This document shows, piece after piece, positions 44,270 through 53,081 of a stretch of DNA of 64,000 nt. A program made the position numbers and the translations under genes. The DNA is from Paraburkholderia solisilvae (GTDB lineage Bacteria; Pseudomonadota; Gammaproteobacteria; Burkholderiales; Burkholderiaceae): the NCBI RefSeq assembly GCF_902859875.1, contig NZ_CADIKF010000008.1, positions 62,001 through 126,000 on the forward strand. The letters run 5' to 3'. The notes beneath the pieces were generated by a model. That model was given only the letters and a program-made list of their open reading frames with translations, was not told the origin of the DNA and searched no databases. Numbering within the stretch: position 1 is the first letter of the stretch; the number at the start of each line of letters is the position of its first letter.

Positions 44270-45253
44270 ATGGATTTACTCAGCCGACTTCTTTCGCTGA
44301 TGCCGGTCAGCGGCCGGCTCGAGGTGCGCTGTCACTTTGGCGCACCGTGGGCGATCGAGGAACAAACCGCCGGCATGCGCGAAATTCCGTATCACGTGTT
44401 GATGGCGGGCACGGCGGTGGTCGAAGACGGCAATGGACCACCGCAGCGGATCGGCCCCGGCGATATCGTGCTGTTTCCGTCGGGTAGCGCGCATCGCATT
44501 CACGATGGCAGCGGCAAATCGCCAAAGCCGCCACTCGCGCGTCAGAACGAGTCGCTGCTGATCGTCGAGAACAGCGAGCCGGGCGTGTCGGCGGATCTGC
44601 TTTGTGGACGCTTTCTGGTCGGCGCCGTGCCGGACCGGCTGCTGCGCGATCATCTGCCGGGACGGCTGATCGTGCACGGCGCGCCGCAACACGCGGCCGC
44701 GAGCGACGGCAACGCCGGCACACGCCTCACGCGGCTGATCGAATTGATGCGTGAAGAAGCCACCGACCAGGGCCCCGGCAGCGAAACCCTGGTCAACCAT
44801 CTGTCGGCGGCGCTATTCGGCCTCACGCTGCGCTTTGCCGCCGAAGCGTCGCAGGCGCCGCTCGGACTGCTCGCGCTTGCCGGCCGGCCGCGCCTGCAAC
44901 CGGCGATCACCGCGATGTTCGACAGGCCTGGCGAACCCTGGACGCTCGATCAGTTCGCCGCGCTCTGCAACATGTCGCGCGCGACCTTCGTGCGGCAGTT
45001 TCAGGAAGCGATCGGTCGATCCGCAGCCGACGTGCTCACCGAAGTGCGCATGACGGTTGCCGGCCGCCTGCTGTTGCAAACCACGCGGCCAGTCGCCGAT
45101 ATCGGCGAGACCGTCGGCTATCAGTCCGACGCGGCGTTTCAGCGCATCTTCAAGCGGCACACCGGCATCACGCCGTCGCGCTGGCGTTCGTCCGGCGGCA
45201 ACGTCCACGCGAAACAGACTGACGACGCGGAACTGGATAGCGCCGAGTCATAA
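44270..45253 (+). CDS. AraC-family transcriptional regulator with cupin sensor
   Basis: 327 residues from ATG 44270. Residues 1-210 match the cupin_6/AraC sensor (VRCHFGAPWAIEEQ, YHVLMAGTAVVED, PGDIVLFPSGSAHRIHDG), and the C-terminal 100 residues hold two HTH motifs (WTLDQFAALCNMSRATFVRQF and PVADIGETVGYQSDAAFQRIF). It resembles the regulator at 3395. Its target is unknown. A 9-3-9 dyad lies 49 bases upstream and a hairpin lies after its stop, before the convergent protease gene. Confidence 0.9.
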   Translation: MDLLSRLLSLMPVSGRLEVRCHFGAPWAIEEQTAGMREIPYHVLMAGTAVVEDGNGPPQRIGPGDIVLFPSGSAHRIHDGSGKSPKPPLARQNESLLIVENSEPGVSADLLCGRFLVGAVPDRLLRDHLPGRLIVHGAPQHAAASDGNAGTRLTRLIELMREEATDQGPGSETLVNHLSAALFGLTLRFAAEASQAPLGLLALAGRPRLQPAITAMFDRPGEPWTLDQFAALCNMSRATFVRQFQEAIGRSAADVLTEVRMTVAGRLLLQTTRPVADIGETVGYQSDAAFQRIFKRHTGITPSRWRSSGGNVHAKQTDDAELDSAES

Positions 45254-45292
45254 CGTCGAGCAACGCGCGGGATCACGTGCAGGATCTTTTGT

Positions 45293-45319
45293 GCAGCGCG
45301 CTTCGCCGCGGCGCGCTGC
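45293..45319. terminator. Hairpin between convergent genes
   Basis: GCAGCGCGC (45293-45301) pairs with GCGCGCTGC (45311-45319) across nine bases, between the convergent AraC and HtrA-like genes. No T-tract, so termination is only suggested. Confidence 0.4.
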
Positions 45320-45381
45320 TCGAGCGCGACGCGGCGTAGCCGTGATGGCCACGCCGGCGCCGCACCTTGCACGCGCAAGCG

Positions 45382-46416
45382 TCAGCCGGTCTGCTCGACC
45401 GGCGTCACGGTCAGTTCGAGCCGCTGCGCGCCGCGCAGTACCGTCATACTCACGGCGCGGTCGATCCGCGACGCGTCGAGCACGCGCTGCAGCGTGTCGA
45501 CCCCATCCACCGGCAACCCATCGATCGAAGCTATGCGATCGTCGGTCCTGACACCCGCCAGCGCGGCCGGGCTGTCTTTCACCACTTCCATCACATACAC
45601 CGCGCTGCCGGACGTCAGGCCGAAATAGCGCTGCATGCGTCGCGGCAACGCGACCGTCGTGCCGGCGACGCCGATATACGCACGCCGTACGCGGCCGTGC
45701 GCGAAGATCTGCATGATGACCCACTTTGCGGTATCGATCGCAGTCGCAAAGCAGATCGCCTGCGCGCCCGGAATGATCGCGGTGTTTACGCCGATCACCT
45801 GGCCCGCGGAATTGATCAGCGGGCCGCCGGAATTGCCGGGGTTGAGTGCGGCATCGGTCTGAATCACGTCATAAATCATGCGGCCGGAATTCGAGCGCAA
45901 CGAGCGGCCGAGCGCCGATACGACGCCGGTCGTCACGGTCTGCTCGAGCCCGAGCGGATTGCCGACCGCGATCGCAATCTGCCCGACGCGCAGTTTGCCG
46001 GAATCGCCGAGTTCGACATGCGGCAACGGCTCGGCTGAGCCGATGCGCAGCACCGCGAGGTCGGTGTGCGGATCGTCGCCGACCAGATCGGCGTCGAACT
46101 TCGCCCCGTCGGCAAGCGTCACGCGAAGATGTGCCGCGCCGTGCACGACGTGGCTGTTCGTCAGCAGGTAGCCGTCCGGCGTAAACAGAAAGCCCGAGCC
46201 GGTGCCCGCGCGTGCGGTTCGGCCATCGGGCATGCGGCGCTCGACATCGATAAACGCGACCGCCGGGCGCACGCGGTCGAGCGCACCGATCACGGTGCGC
46301 GAATACGCGTCGAGCAATGCGTCATCGAATGACGCGGAAGGAATCGGGGTGGCGGGCTCCGGCGCGCCCGGCGCGGCGCCCGACAGATCGTCGATGAAAC
46401 GGGGACGGCTTCCCAT
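45382..46416 (-). CDS. HtrA/Deg-type serine protease with PDZ domain, no signal peptide
   Basis: 344 residues from ATG 46416 (GGAGCTACC upstream). Trypsin-like catalytic triad: H89 (LTNSHVV), D119 (HTDLAVL) and S196 (GNSGGPL). A C-terminal PDZ domain follows (about 255-340; SGSAVYVMEVVKDSPAALAGVRTDDRIASIDG). The N-terminus (MGSRPRFIDDLSGAAPG) has no hydrophobic signal segment, unlike periplasmic DegP/DegQ, so cytoplasmic location is inferred. One PDZ domain resembles DegS/DegQ-type relatives rather than two-PDZ DegP. Protein quality control is the likely role. Confidence 0.88.
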   Translation of the reverse strand: MGSRPRFIDDLSGAAPGAPEPATPIPSASFDDALLDAYSRTVIGALDRVRPAVAFIDVERRMPDGRTARAGTGSGFLFTPDGYLLTNSHVVHGAAHLRVTLADGAKFDADLVGDDPHTDLAVLRIGSAEPLPHVELGDSGKLRVGQIAIAVGNPLGLEQTVTTGVVSALGRSLRSNSGRMIYDVIQTDAALNPGNSGGPLINSAGQVIGVNTAIIPGAQAICFATAIDTAKWVIMQIFAHGRVRRAYIGVAGTTVALPRRMQRYFGLTSGSAVYVMEVVKDSPAALAGVRTDDRIASIDGLPVDGVDTLQRVLDASRIDRAVSMTVLRGAQRLELTVTPVEQTG

Positions 46417-46546
46417 GAGGTAGCTCCAGGATAACTGGGCTCGCACATGCGGGGCCTGGCAGGCGTTTTTCAAGGGTATCGCGCGTGCTGCCGCGCCGGC
46501 GCGCCCCCCCCAGCAAACACCCGGACAGAGCCGGGCGCTTAAGCGC

Positions 46547-47194
46547 CTAGGCGCCGCCTGAACCTGTCACCCGTAAGAATTCAGCCCGCACCGCGCTATC
46601 GCTCGCGAATTCGCCCGCAAACGACTGCGTCACGACCCGCTCGTCGCCGCGTCGAACCTCGCCGATCAACTGGCAAAGCTGCTCCGCCTCGATCACGCAA
46701 GCCGCGCCGCGCGCATGACCGTGTGTCATCAATGCGTTCGCGATGGCGTCGGTCGCCCACTCCTGGTACACGAACCGGTGACACACCGCGTCGACGAGCC
46801 GCGTCAGACCGCCGAAACCGTACAGCCGCCCGCCCGGCAGATAGGCGATATGCGCGACCCCGCGAAACGGCAGCAAATGATGCGGACACATGCCGTGCAC
46901 GGTAATGCCGCGCATGATCACGACATCGCGGCGCGCATCGGCGAAGCCGCTGCCAAGCGCCTCGCCCGGTTCGATGCCGTAGCCGTCGAGCAGCCGCTGT
47001 TGCCACAATTCGCGCACGCATTGCGCGGACGTGCGCAAGTGTTCGCTTTCGACGTCGACGCCCGCGGCGGTCAGCATCGCGGTCACCGCTTTTTCGAACG
47101 CGGCCGCATCGAACGGCCGCACGCGCGCAATGCCGGTAGCGGGCCGCTCGCGCGGCGCATCGTCGCGCGTGTACTGATGTCCGGGGTATGACAT
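46547..47194 (-). CDS. folE: GTP cyclohydrolase I family protein with an altered catalytic residue
   Basis: 215 residues from ATG 47194 behind GGAGAAGCC. The zinc and catalytic motif HGMCPHHLLPF (C103, H105, H106) and the second zinc Cys C174 are kept, as are the QE pair (YQEWATD, about residues 144-145) and GFGGLTRLVDAV. However, E. coli His179, two residues before the second zinc Cys, falls on Gln172 (EAEQLC), and a few residues are inserted between this Cys and the RG motif (CQLIGEVRRGD). The usual reaction is GTP to dihydroneopterin triphosphate for folate. This may be a diverged paralogue of the canonical enzyme. Family call firm, activity uncertain. Confidence 0.85.
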   Translation of the reverse strand: MSYPGHQYTRDDAPRERPATGIARVRPFDAAAFEKAVTAMLTAAGVDVESEHLRTSAQCVRELWQQRLLDGYGIEPGEALGSGFADARRDVVIMRGITVHGMCPHHLLPFRGVAHIAYLPGGRLYGFGGLTRLVDAVCHRFVYQEWATDAIANALMTHGHARGAACVIEAEQLCQLIGEVRRGDERVVTQSFAGEFASDSAVRAEFLRVTGSGGA

Positions 47195-47329
47195 GGGCTT
47201 CTCCACATGGTCGGGCGGCAGTTGCCGCCAGGAATCGACACCCTGCGACAATAGAGAACAGGCCCGCCACGGGGATATTCCTTTTACCGCCTTCGACGAA
47301 TAGCGTAGACAAGACTTCGCGCCACCCGA

Positions 47330-48370
47330 TCAAGACGGATGTTCGTCCACGCGAATGCAAGCGACCTTGCCGGGCCGACGCGGCCACGCGCGCGCGGCCG
47401 GCACCTCCGCCGCGCAGGCTTCGATGGCCTGCGGGCAGCGCGTGCGAAACACGCAGCCCGACGGCGGATCGAGCGGCGACGGAATCTCACCGCGCAACAG
47501 CAGATGGCCGCGCGTGCGCTCGACGGCCGGATCGGGCGTCGGCACCGCCGACAGCAAGGCACGCGTGTAAGGATGCAGCGGCGCGCCGTAAACCGACTCC
47601 TTCGTGCCGAACTCCATCACCCGCCCGAGATACATCACGAGCACGCGATGGCTGATCGCCTTGACCACCGCGAGATCATGCGCGACGAACAGCAGCGACA
47701 ATGAAAGCTCGCGCTGCAGATCGCGCAGCAGATTGACGATTTGCGCCTGGATCGACACATCGAGCGCGGACACCGGCTCATCGCAGATCACCAGCCGCGG
47801 CTCGCCGATCAGCGCGCGCGCAATGCCGACGCGCTGGCATTGGCCGCCCGAAAACTCATGCGGATAGCGCTGCAGATGGTATGCATTGAGGCCGACGCGT
47901 TCCAGCATGGCTTGCACACGCACACGCACCTCGGCGCGGCTCATATCGGGCCGATGCGTTTTCAGCGGTTCGGCCACGATCTGCCCGATCGTCATGCGCG
48001 GATCGAGCGACGCGAGCGGGTCCTGAAAGATCATCTGCACATCGCGGCGCAACTGCCCGATATCGCGACGCGCGCCGAACACCGTTTCCTCGCCGCGCCA
48101 GCACACGCTGCCGCCGGTCACAGGAACGAGGCCGATCAGCGCACGCGCAAGCGTCGACTTGCCGCAACCGGATTCGCCGACAAGGCCGACCGTCTCGCCG
48201 CGCCGCACGTCGAACGACACGCGTTCGACCGCTCGCACGGTTGCTTTCGGCGACCACGGCAACGCACGCCGGCCCGCGCGCGCAACGCTGAAATGAACGG
48301 TGAGATCTTCGACCGACAGCAACGGCTCGTCGCCAGATTCGCGTGTCGTGTGATGCGAAAGCGGCGTCAT
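47330..48370 (-). CDS. oppF: Peptide ABC transporter ATP-binding protein, OppF/DppF type
   Basis: 346 residues from ATG 48370, which overlaps the previous gene's stop (ATGA). Walker A GESGCGKST, signature FSGGQCQRVGIARAL, Walker B LVICDEPVSALD, H-loop VAHDLAVV. The C-terminal oligopeptide-transporter extension (GEIPSPLDPPSGCVFRTRCPQA) is the Cys-containing region of OppD/OppF/DppD/DppF. It powers import across the inner membrane as a heterodimer with OppD. Last gene of the operon. Confidence 0.9.
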   Translation of the reverse strand: MTPLSHHTTRESGDEPLLSVEDLTVHFSVARAGRRALPWSPKATVRAVERVSFDVRRGETVGLVGESGCGKSTLARALIGLVPVTGGSVCWRGEETVFGARRDIGQLRRDVQMIFQDPLASLDPRMTIGQIVAEPLKTHRPDMSRAEVRVRVQAMLERVGLNAYHLQRYPHEFSGGQCQRVGIARALIGEPRLVICDEPVSALDVSIQAQIVNLLRDLQRELSLSLLFVAHDLAVVKAISHRVLVMYLGRVMEFGTKESVYGAPLHPYTRALLSAVPTPDPAVERTRGHLLLRGEIPSPLDPPSGCVFRTRCPQAIEACAAEVPAARAWPRRPGKVACIRVDEHPS

Positions 48371-49362
48371 GCCTGCGCTCCGATTCGTAAGCCGGCGATT
48401 TCCGCGGGCGATTTGTGACATGCGCGCGCCCCGCCTTCAAATACCTGCAATGCGGGCCGCTCGACGCGACACACGTCGCCCGCATACGGACAGCGCGGCG
48501 CAAACGCACAGCCCGCGCCGGCCATGCCCGGCAACGGCGGATTGCCCGCAATCGTGCGCAGCGGCGCGTCGCCTTCGTCGGTGAGGCGCGGCAGCGCATG
48601 GAGCAAGCCGGCCGTGTACGGATGGCTCGGCGCCGCGAACAAGGTGCGCGCGCTCGCGTGCTCGACGGTGCGCCCCGCGTACATCACCATCACGTCGTCG
48701 CACAATCCCGCGACCACGCCCATGTCGTGCGTGATCAGAATGATCGCGGTGCCGCGCTCGCGATTCAGTTCGCGCAGCAGTTCGATGATTTGCGCCTGCA
48801 CGGTGACGTCGAGCGCAGTGGTCGGCTCGTCGGCGATCAGGATATCGGGCTCGCACAGCAGCGCCATTGCGATCATCACGCGCTGCCGCATGCCGCCGGA
48901 AAACTCGTGCGGGTACATGCCGATGCGGCGTGCGGCATCCGGAATGCGCACGCTGTCGAGCACGTCGATCGCGCGCCGCCGTGCTTCGCGGCGCGACATC
49001 TGCCGATGCAGCTGCAACGCCTCGGTCATTTGCCGCTCGATCGTCAGGAACGGATTCAGCGACGTCATCGGGTCCTGGAAGATCATCGCGATACGGTCGC
49101 CGCGAATACGATTCAGCTCGCGCGCATTCAGCTTCAGCAGATCCTGCCCGCGATACGACGCTTCGCCCGATACCGTGCCGTTCGAGGCGATCAACCCAAG
49201 CAGCGCCATCACGCTCTGGCTCTTGCCCGAACCCGATTCGCCGACGATGCCGAGCGTACGGCCGCTGTCGAGCGAAAACGATACGCCCTGCACCGCATCG
49301 ACCGGCGCGCCATCGTGACGCGCAAAGCGCACGCTGAGGTTCTTCACTTCGAGCAGCGCCAT
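48367..49362 (-). CDS. oppD: Peptide ABC transporter ATP-binding protein, OppD/DppD type
   Basis: 331 residues from ATG 49362, one base after the OppC stop codon. Walker A GESGSGKSQSV, the FSGGMRQRVMIAMALLCEP signature, Walker B ILIADEPTTALD, H-loop ITHDMGVV. The C-terminal oligopeptide extension contains GNPPLPGMAGAGCAFAPRCPYA. Partner of OppF. Tight spacing on both sides supports one operon. Confidence 0.9.
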   Translation of the reverse strand: MALLEVKNLSVRFARHDGAPVDAVQGVSFSLDSGRTLGIVGESGSGKSQSVMALLGLIASNGTVSGEASYRGQDLLKLNARELNRIRGDRIAMIFQDPMTSLNPFLTIERQMTEALQLHRQMSRREARRRAIDVLDSVRIPDAARRIGMYPHEFSGGMRQRVMIAMALLCEPDILIADEPTTALDVTVQAQIIELLRELNRERGTAIILITHDMGVVAGLCDDVMVMYAGRTVEHASARTLFAAPSHPYTAGLLHALPRLTDEGDAPLRTIAGNPPLPGMAGAGCAFAPRCPYAGDVCRVERPALQVFEGGARACHKSPAEIAGLRIGAQA

Positions 49363-49363
49363 C

Positions 49364-50287
49364 TCAACGCTCCTTCGGATCGAACGCATCGCGCAGGCCG
49401 TCACCGACGAAACTCACGCAATAGAGCGTCACGCACAGCGTCAGCGCGGGACACAGCAGCAGCCAGGGCATTGCTTCGAGCTTTTGCGCGCCATCCTCGA
49501 CCAGCACGCCCCAGCTCGTCATCGGCTCCTGGACACCGAGACCGAGGAACGACAGCACCGATTCCGTCAGCACGATGCCCGGCACCGTCACGCTCGCATA
49601 CACGACGACCACGCCGATCAGGTTCGGCACGATATGCCGCGCGATGATCGCCAGCGGCTTCACGCCCGTCGCACGCGCCGCGTCGACGAATTCGCGCGTG
49701 CGCAGCGTCAGCGTCTGACCGCGCACGACACGCGCCATATCGAGCCACGAAAACGCGCTGATGGCCAGCACGACCAGATAGAACGCACGGCCGAACAGCG
49801 TCATCATCAGGATCGCGATCAGCATGTACGGAATCGCGTACATCATGTCGACGATGCGCATCATCACCGCATCGGTGCGGCCGCCGGCATAACCGGAAAT
49901 CGCGCCATACGCGACGCCGAAAACGCCCGATACGAGCGTGCCGAGCAAGCCGACCTCGAGCGACACGCGGCCGCCTTCGAGCGTGCGCACGAGCAGATCG
50001 CGGCCGACCTCGTCGGTGCCGAACCAGTGCGCGCCCTGCAAAGTGGGCGCAAGGCTGATCGCGGACCAGTCGCTGTCGATCGCGTTATTGGGCAGCAACA
50101 GCGGCCCGATGAAACACGCAAGCACGATAAGAAACAAGATTGCAAGCGCAACGAGCGCCGCGCGATTGCGCATGAAACGTGCGCACGCCAACGCGAGCGG
50201 GCTGCGCGAACGCGGCGGCTGTGCCGGCGCCGGAGCGGCTGACGACGAAGGAGAGACCACACCGGCAACGAAAGATGAGCGATTCAT
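49364..50287 (-). CDS. oppC: Peptide ABC transporter permease, OppC/DppC type
   Basis: 307 residues from ATG 50287. A Pro/Ser/Ala-rich N-terminus (about 1-30) precedes six membrane segments typical of OppC/DppC (RAALVALAILFLIVLACFIG, LGTLVSGVFGVAYGAISG, LIAILMMTLFG and later segments). The EAA loop lies near ARATGVKPLAIIARHIVPN. It starts four bases after the OppB stop. Inner-membrane channel with OppB. Confidence 0.88.
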   Translation of the reverse strand: MNRSSFVAGVVSPSSSAAPAPAQPPRSRSPLALACARFMRNRAALVALAILFLIVLACFIGPLLLPNNAIDSDWSAISLAPTLQGAHWFGTDEVGRDLLVRTLEGGRVSLEVGLLGTLVSGVFGVAYGAISGYAGGRTDAVMMRIVDMMYAIPYMLIAILMMTLFGRAFYLVVLAISAFSWLDMARVVRGQTLTLRTREFVDAARATGVKPLAIIARHIVPNLIGVVVVYASVTVPGIVLTESVLSFLGLGVQEPMTSWGVLVEDGAQKLEAMPWLLLCPALTLCVTLYCVSFVGDGLRDAFDPKER

Positions 50288-50291
50288 AGAG

Positions 50292-51230
50292 TCAGTACCG
50301 GATGCGCGGGTCGAGCCACGCATAGGCAAGATCGACGAGCAGATTGAACAGAACGGCCACGACGGTGGTCAGCACGACCAGCCCGAGCACGAGCGTGTAG
50401 TCGCGATTGATCGCACCGTTCACCACAAGCTGGCCCAGCCCCGGCAGCGCGAACACCGACTCGGTGACGATCGCCGACGTAATCGACGAGATGCACACCG
50501 AGCCCATCAGCGACACGACCGGCATCAACGCGGGTTTCATGGCATGCCGGAGCACGATGGTGCGCATCGGCAGGCCTTTCGCGCGCGCGGTGCGAATAAA
50601 GTTGCCGCTGAGCACTTCGATCATGCTGCCGCGCATGACGCGCGCGATGGTCGCCAAATTGATCAGCGTGAGCAGCACGACGGGGAGCACGCGATATGAC
50701 CACGCGCCATCGCCCCAACCGCCCGCGGGCAGCCAGCCGTGGCCGCTCGCGGTGCGCAGCAGGATTGCGAAGATCCACACGAGCACGGGCCCAAGCACGA
50801 AAGCCGGCACCACGTTGCCGATATTGCCGAGCACCATCACGCCATGATCGACCACGCTCCCGCGACGCACCGCCGCGAGCGTGCCGAACCCGACGCCGAG
50901 CGCCAGCGCGATCGGCACCGAGATGCCGCCGATGCCGAGGCTCACCGGCAACGCCTTGCGCACGAGATCGTTGACGGTCCAGTCGCTATAGCGGAACGAC
51001 GGCCCGAGGTCGCCATGCAGCAGCGCGCCGAGATAATTCAGGTACTGGCGCCACAGCGGCTGGTCGAGGTGGTACTTCGCATTCAGGTTTTGCAGCACGG
51101 CCGCGGACAGTTTGTGTTCCGCGTCGAACGGGCCGCCCGGTGTCAGATGCAGCAGCAGATAGCAGACGGTGATCACCGCCAGCACGGTCGGAATCGCCCA
51201 CAGCGTGCGGCGCAGCGTATAAGCGAACAT
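50292..51230 (-). CDS. oppB: Peptide ABC transporter permease, OppB/DppB type
   Basis: 312 residues from MFAYTLRRTLWAIPTVLAVITVCYLLLHLTPGGPF, the usual OppB start with its first membrane segment. Six membrane segments and the EAA region (FIRTARAKGLPMRTIVLRHAMKPALMP) are present. It lies 16 bases after the OppA stop and four bases before OppC. Forms the transport channel with OppC. Confidence 0.9.
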   Translation of the reverse strand: MFAYTLRRTLWAIPTVLAVITVCYLLLHLTPGGPFDAEHKLSAAVLQNLNAKYHLDQPLWRQYLNYLGALLHGDLGPSFRYSDWTVNDLVRKALPVSLGIGGISVPIALALGVGFGTLAAVRRGSVVDHGVMVLGNIGNVVPAFVLGPVLVWIFAILLRTASGHGWLPAGGWGDGAWSYRVLPVVLLTLINLATIARVMRGSMIEVLSGNFIRTARAKGLPMRTIVLRHAMKPALMPVVSLMGSVCISSITSAIVTESVFALPGLGQLVVNGAINRDYTLVLGLVVLTTVVAVLFNLLVDLAYAWLDPRIRY

Positions 51231-51246
51231 CAGCGCACTCCGTTGC

Positions 51247-52875
51247 CTAGTGTTTGACGATGTACATGTCCTGCGTCACGCGCTGGTCGATGTAGTTGGT
51301 CGACGAATAACCGCCTACATACGGCTTCACCAGCCGGTTCGTCGCATACTGGTAAAGCGGAATGACCGGGTAGTCGTTCATCGCAAGTGCATGCGCCTGG
51401 GTCAGAAGCGCGGCGCGCTTGGCGTCGTCGACTTGCGCATTGCCCTGGTCGATCAGCGCATCGACTTGCGGATTGCAATACTCCTCGTCGTTTTGCGAGC
51501 TATTGCAGCGTACCAGGTCGAGGAACGACGTCGCGTCGTTATAGTCGACGTACCAGCCATTACGCGCCACCTGCGTCCTGCCTTCGTGGCGCATCTTCAG
51601 CAGCACCTTGTATTCGACGTTTTCGAGCTTGATGTTCACACCGAGCTTGGTGCGCCATTCCGACGAGATAAACAGTGCGATCTTCTTGTGCTGCTCGTTC
51701 GTGTTGTACGTGAGCGTGAGCGTCAACGGTTTCGCATCCGAATAGCCGGCGTCCTTCAGCAAGCCACGCGCATAGTCGACGCGCTTTTGCATCGGCCACG
51801 ACGCCCAGTCGGGCTTGAACGGCTCGGCGCCCTTCGTGCCATTCACCACCAGACCGTATGCCGGCACTTCGCCTGACTGCATCAGCCGCGCGGTCAGCAG
51901 ATCGCGATCGATCACCATCGACAGCGCCTGCCGCACCCGCTTGTCGCGCAAGGCGGGATCCTTGTTGTTCAGGTTGTAGTAGTACGTGCCGAGCGAGAGC
52001 CCCGATTTCAGCTCACCGCCGAACTGTTTGCCAAGCTGGGGGAAGACGCCGGACGGAATGGTGTAGGTCATATCGAACTGCCCCGCCTGATACATCCGCT
52101 GCGCGGTTTCATCGCTTTCGATCGGCAGATACGTGACCTTGGTGATCTGCACGTCGCGTGCGTCCCAGTACTTGCCGTTTTTCACCATCACGATCTGGTT
52201 ATTCGGCTGCCAGTCCGACAGCGTGTAGGCGCCGTTGCTGACCATATTGCCGGGACGCGTCCATGCGTCGCCAAACTTCGCCACCGTATCGCGATTGATC
52301 GGCACCAGATCCGACTTCGCAACTACGTCCGGCAGGAACGACACCGGCGTTTCGGTTTTCACTTCGAGCGTATAAGGGTCGACTGCGCGAATGCCGAGCG
52401 TGGACGGCGCCGCTTTGCCCGCGACAATCGCCTTCCCGTTCTTCACAAATTCAACGAGGATCGTGTATTTGGAGCCCGTTTTCGGGTCCGCGAGGCGCTG
52501 CCACGCGTAGACAAAATCGGCTGCGGTGACCGGCTGGCCGTTGCTCCAGCGGGCCTCATGACGCAGCTTGAAAACCCATGTATCGGGCGCGGTGCGCGTC
52601 CACGACTGCGCGACGCCGGGCACGACATTGCCGGCCGCATCGACGCGCGTGAGGCCCTCGAACAGATCGCAGCCGATCGTATTGGCGATCACGGTCTCGA
52701 TATGCGCGGGGTCGAGCGATTCGACCTCCGATTGCGCGTCGCGCGTCAGTTCCTGCTGCGCCGCGAGCGTGACGCCGGCGGGAATAGTCGCGGCCGGCGC
52801 ATGAGCCGCAAGCGAAACGACGAGCGCACCGAGCGCCGTCACAGACAATAGCTTCGATTTCATAGGCGATTTCAA
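51247..52875 (-). CDS. oppA: Periplasmic oligopeptide-binding protein, OppA/MppA type
   Basis: 542 residues from a TTG at 52875, which has GGAG five bases upstream; an in-frame ATG four codons later is the alternative start. A signal peptide (residues about 5-28, LLSVTALGALVVSLAAHAPAA) precedes a family 5 solute-binding domain (SLDPAHIETVIANTIGCDLFEGLTRVD, GNVVPGVAQSW, WSNGQPVTAADFVYAWQRL, VRQALSMVIDRD). This resembles OppA/MppA, which binds oligopeptides or murein tripeptide. No lipobox is seen. First gene of the operon; a terminator just upstream ends the receptor gene. Confidence 0.92.
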   Translation of the reverse strand: MKSPMKSKLLSVTALGALVVSLAAHAPAATIPAGVTLAAQQELTRDAQSEVESLDPAHIETVIANTIGCDLFEGLTRVDAAGNVVPGVAQSWTRTAPDTWVFKLRHEARWSNGQPVTAADFVYAWQRLADPKTGSKYTILVEFVKNGKAIVAGKAAPSTLGIRAVDPYTLEVKTETPVSFLPDVVAKSDLVPINRDTVAKFGDAWTRPGNMVSNGAYTLSDWQPNNQIVMVKNGKYWDARDVQITKVTYLPIESDETAQRMYQAGQFDMTYTIPSGVFPQLGKQFGGELKSGLSLGTYYYNLNNKDPALRDKRVRQALSMVIDRDLLTARLMQSGEVPAYGLVVNGTKGAEPFKPDWASWPMQKRVDYARGLLKDAGYSDAKPLTLTLTYNTNEQHKKIALFISSEWRTKLGVNIKLENVEYKVLLKMRHEGRTQVARNGWYVDYNDATSFLDLVRCNSSQNDEEYCNPQVDALIDQGNAQVDDAKRAALLTQAHALAMNDYPVIPLYQYATNRLVKPYVGGYSSTNYIDQRVTQDMYIVKH

Positions 52876-52932
52876 CGGAACTCCACGTACGGATCAGGCT
52901 GCGCGACGTCGCCGATCCGGTCAACATCAAAC

Positions 52933-52964
52933 AAAAAAAGGCCGGCGGTGCGCGCAGCACCGCC
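52933..52964 (-). terminator. Intrinsic terminator downstream of the TonB-dependent receptor gene
   Basis: Read on the minus strand, an 8-bp stem (GGCGGTGC with GCACCGCC, five-base loop) is followed by a run of seven T (52933-52939). It lies 118 bases after the receptor's stop and 58 bases before oppA, so it partly or fully separates the receptor and opp transcripts. Confidence 0.85.
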
Positions 52965-53081
52965 GCCAAGCCCTTTCATCGGAAAGCAGAAAGAGCGAGA
53001 GGAGAATCACCTCACCTTCGACACCTCCACAGCCGTACTGCCACCGGCGCACATCACGCCGGTGCTTGATGCCCCTTCACA

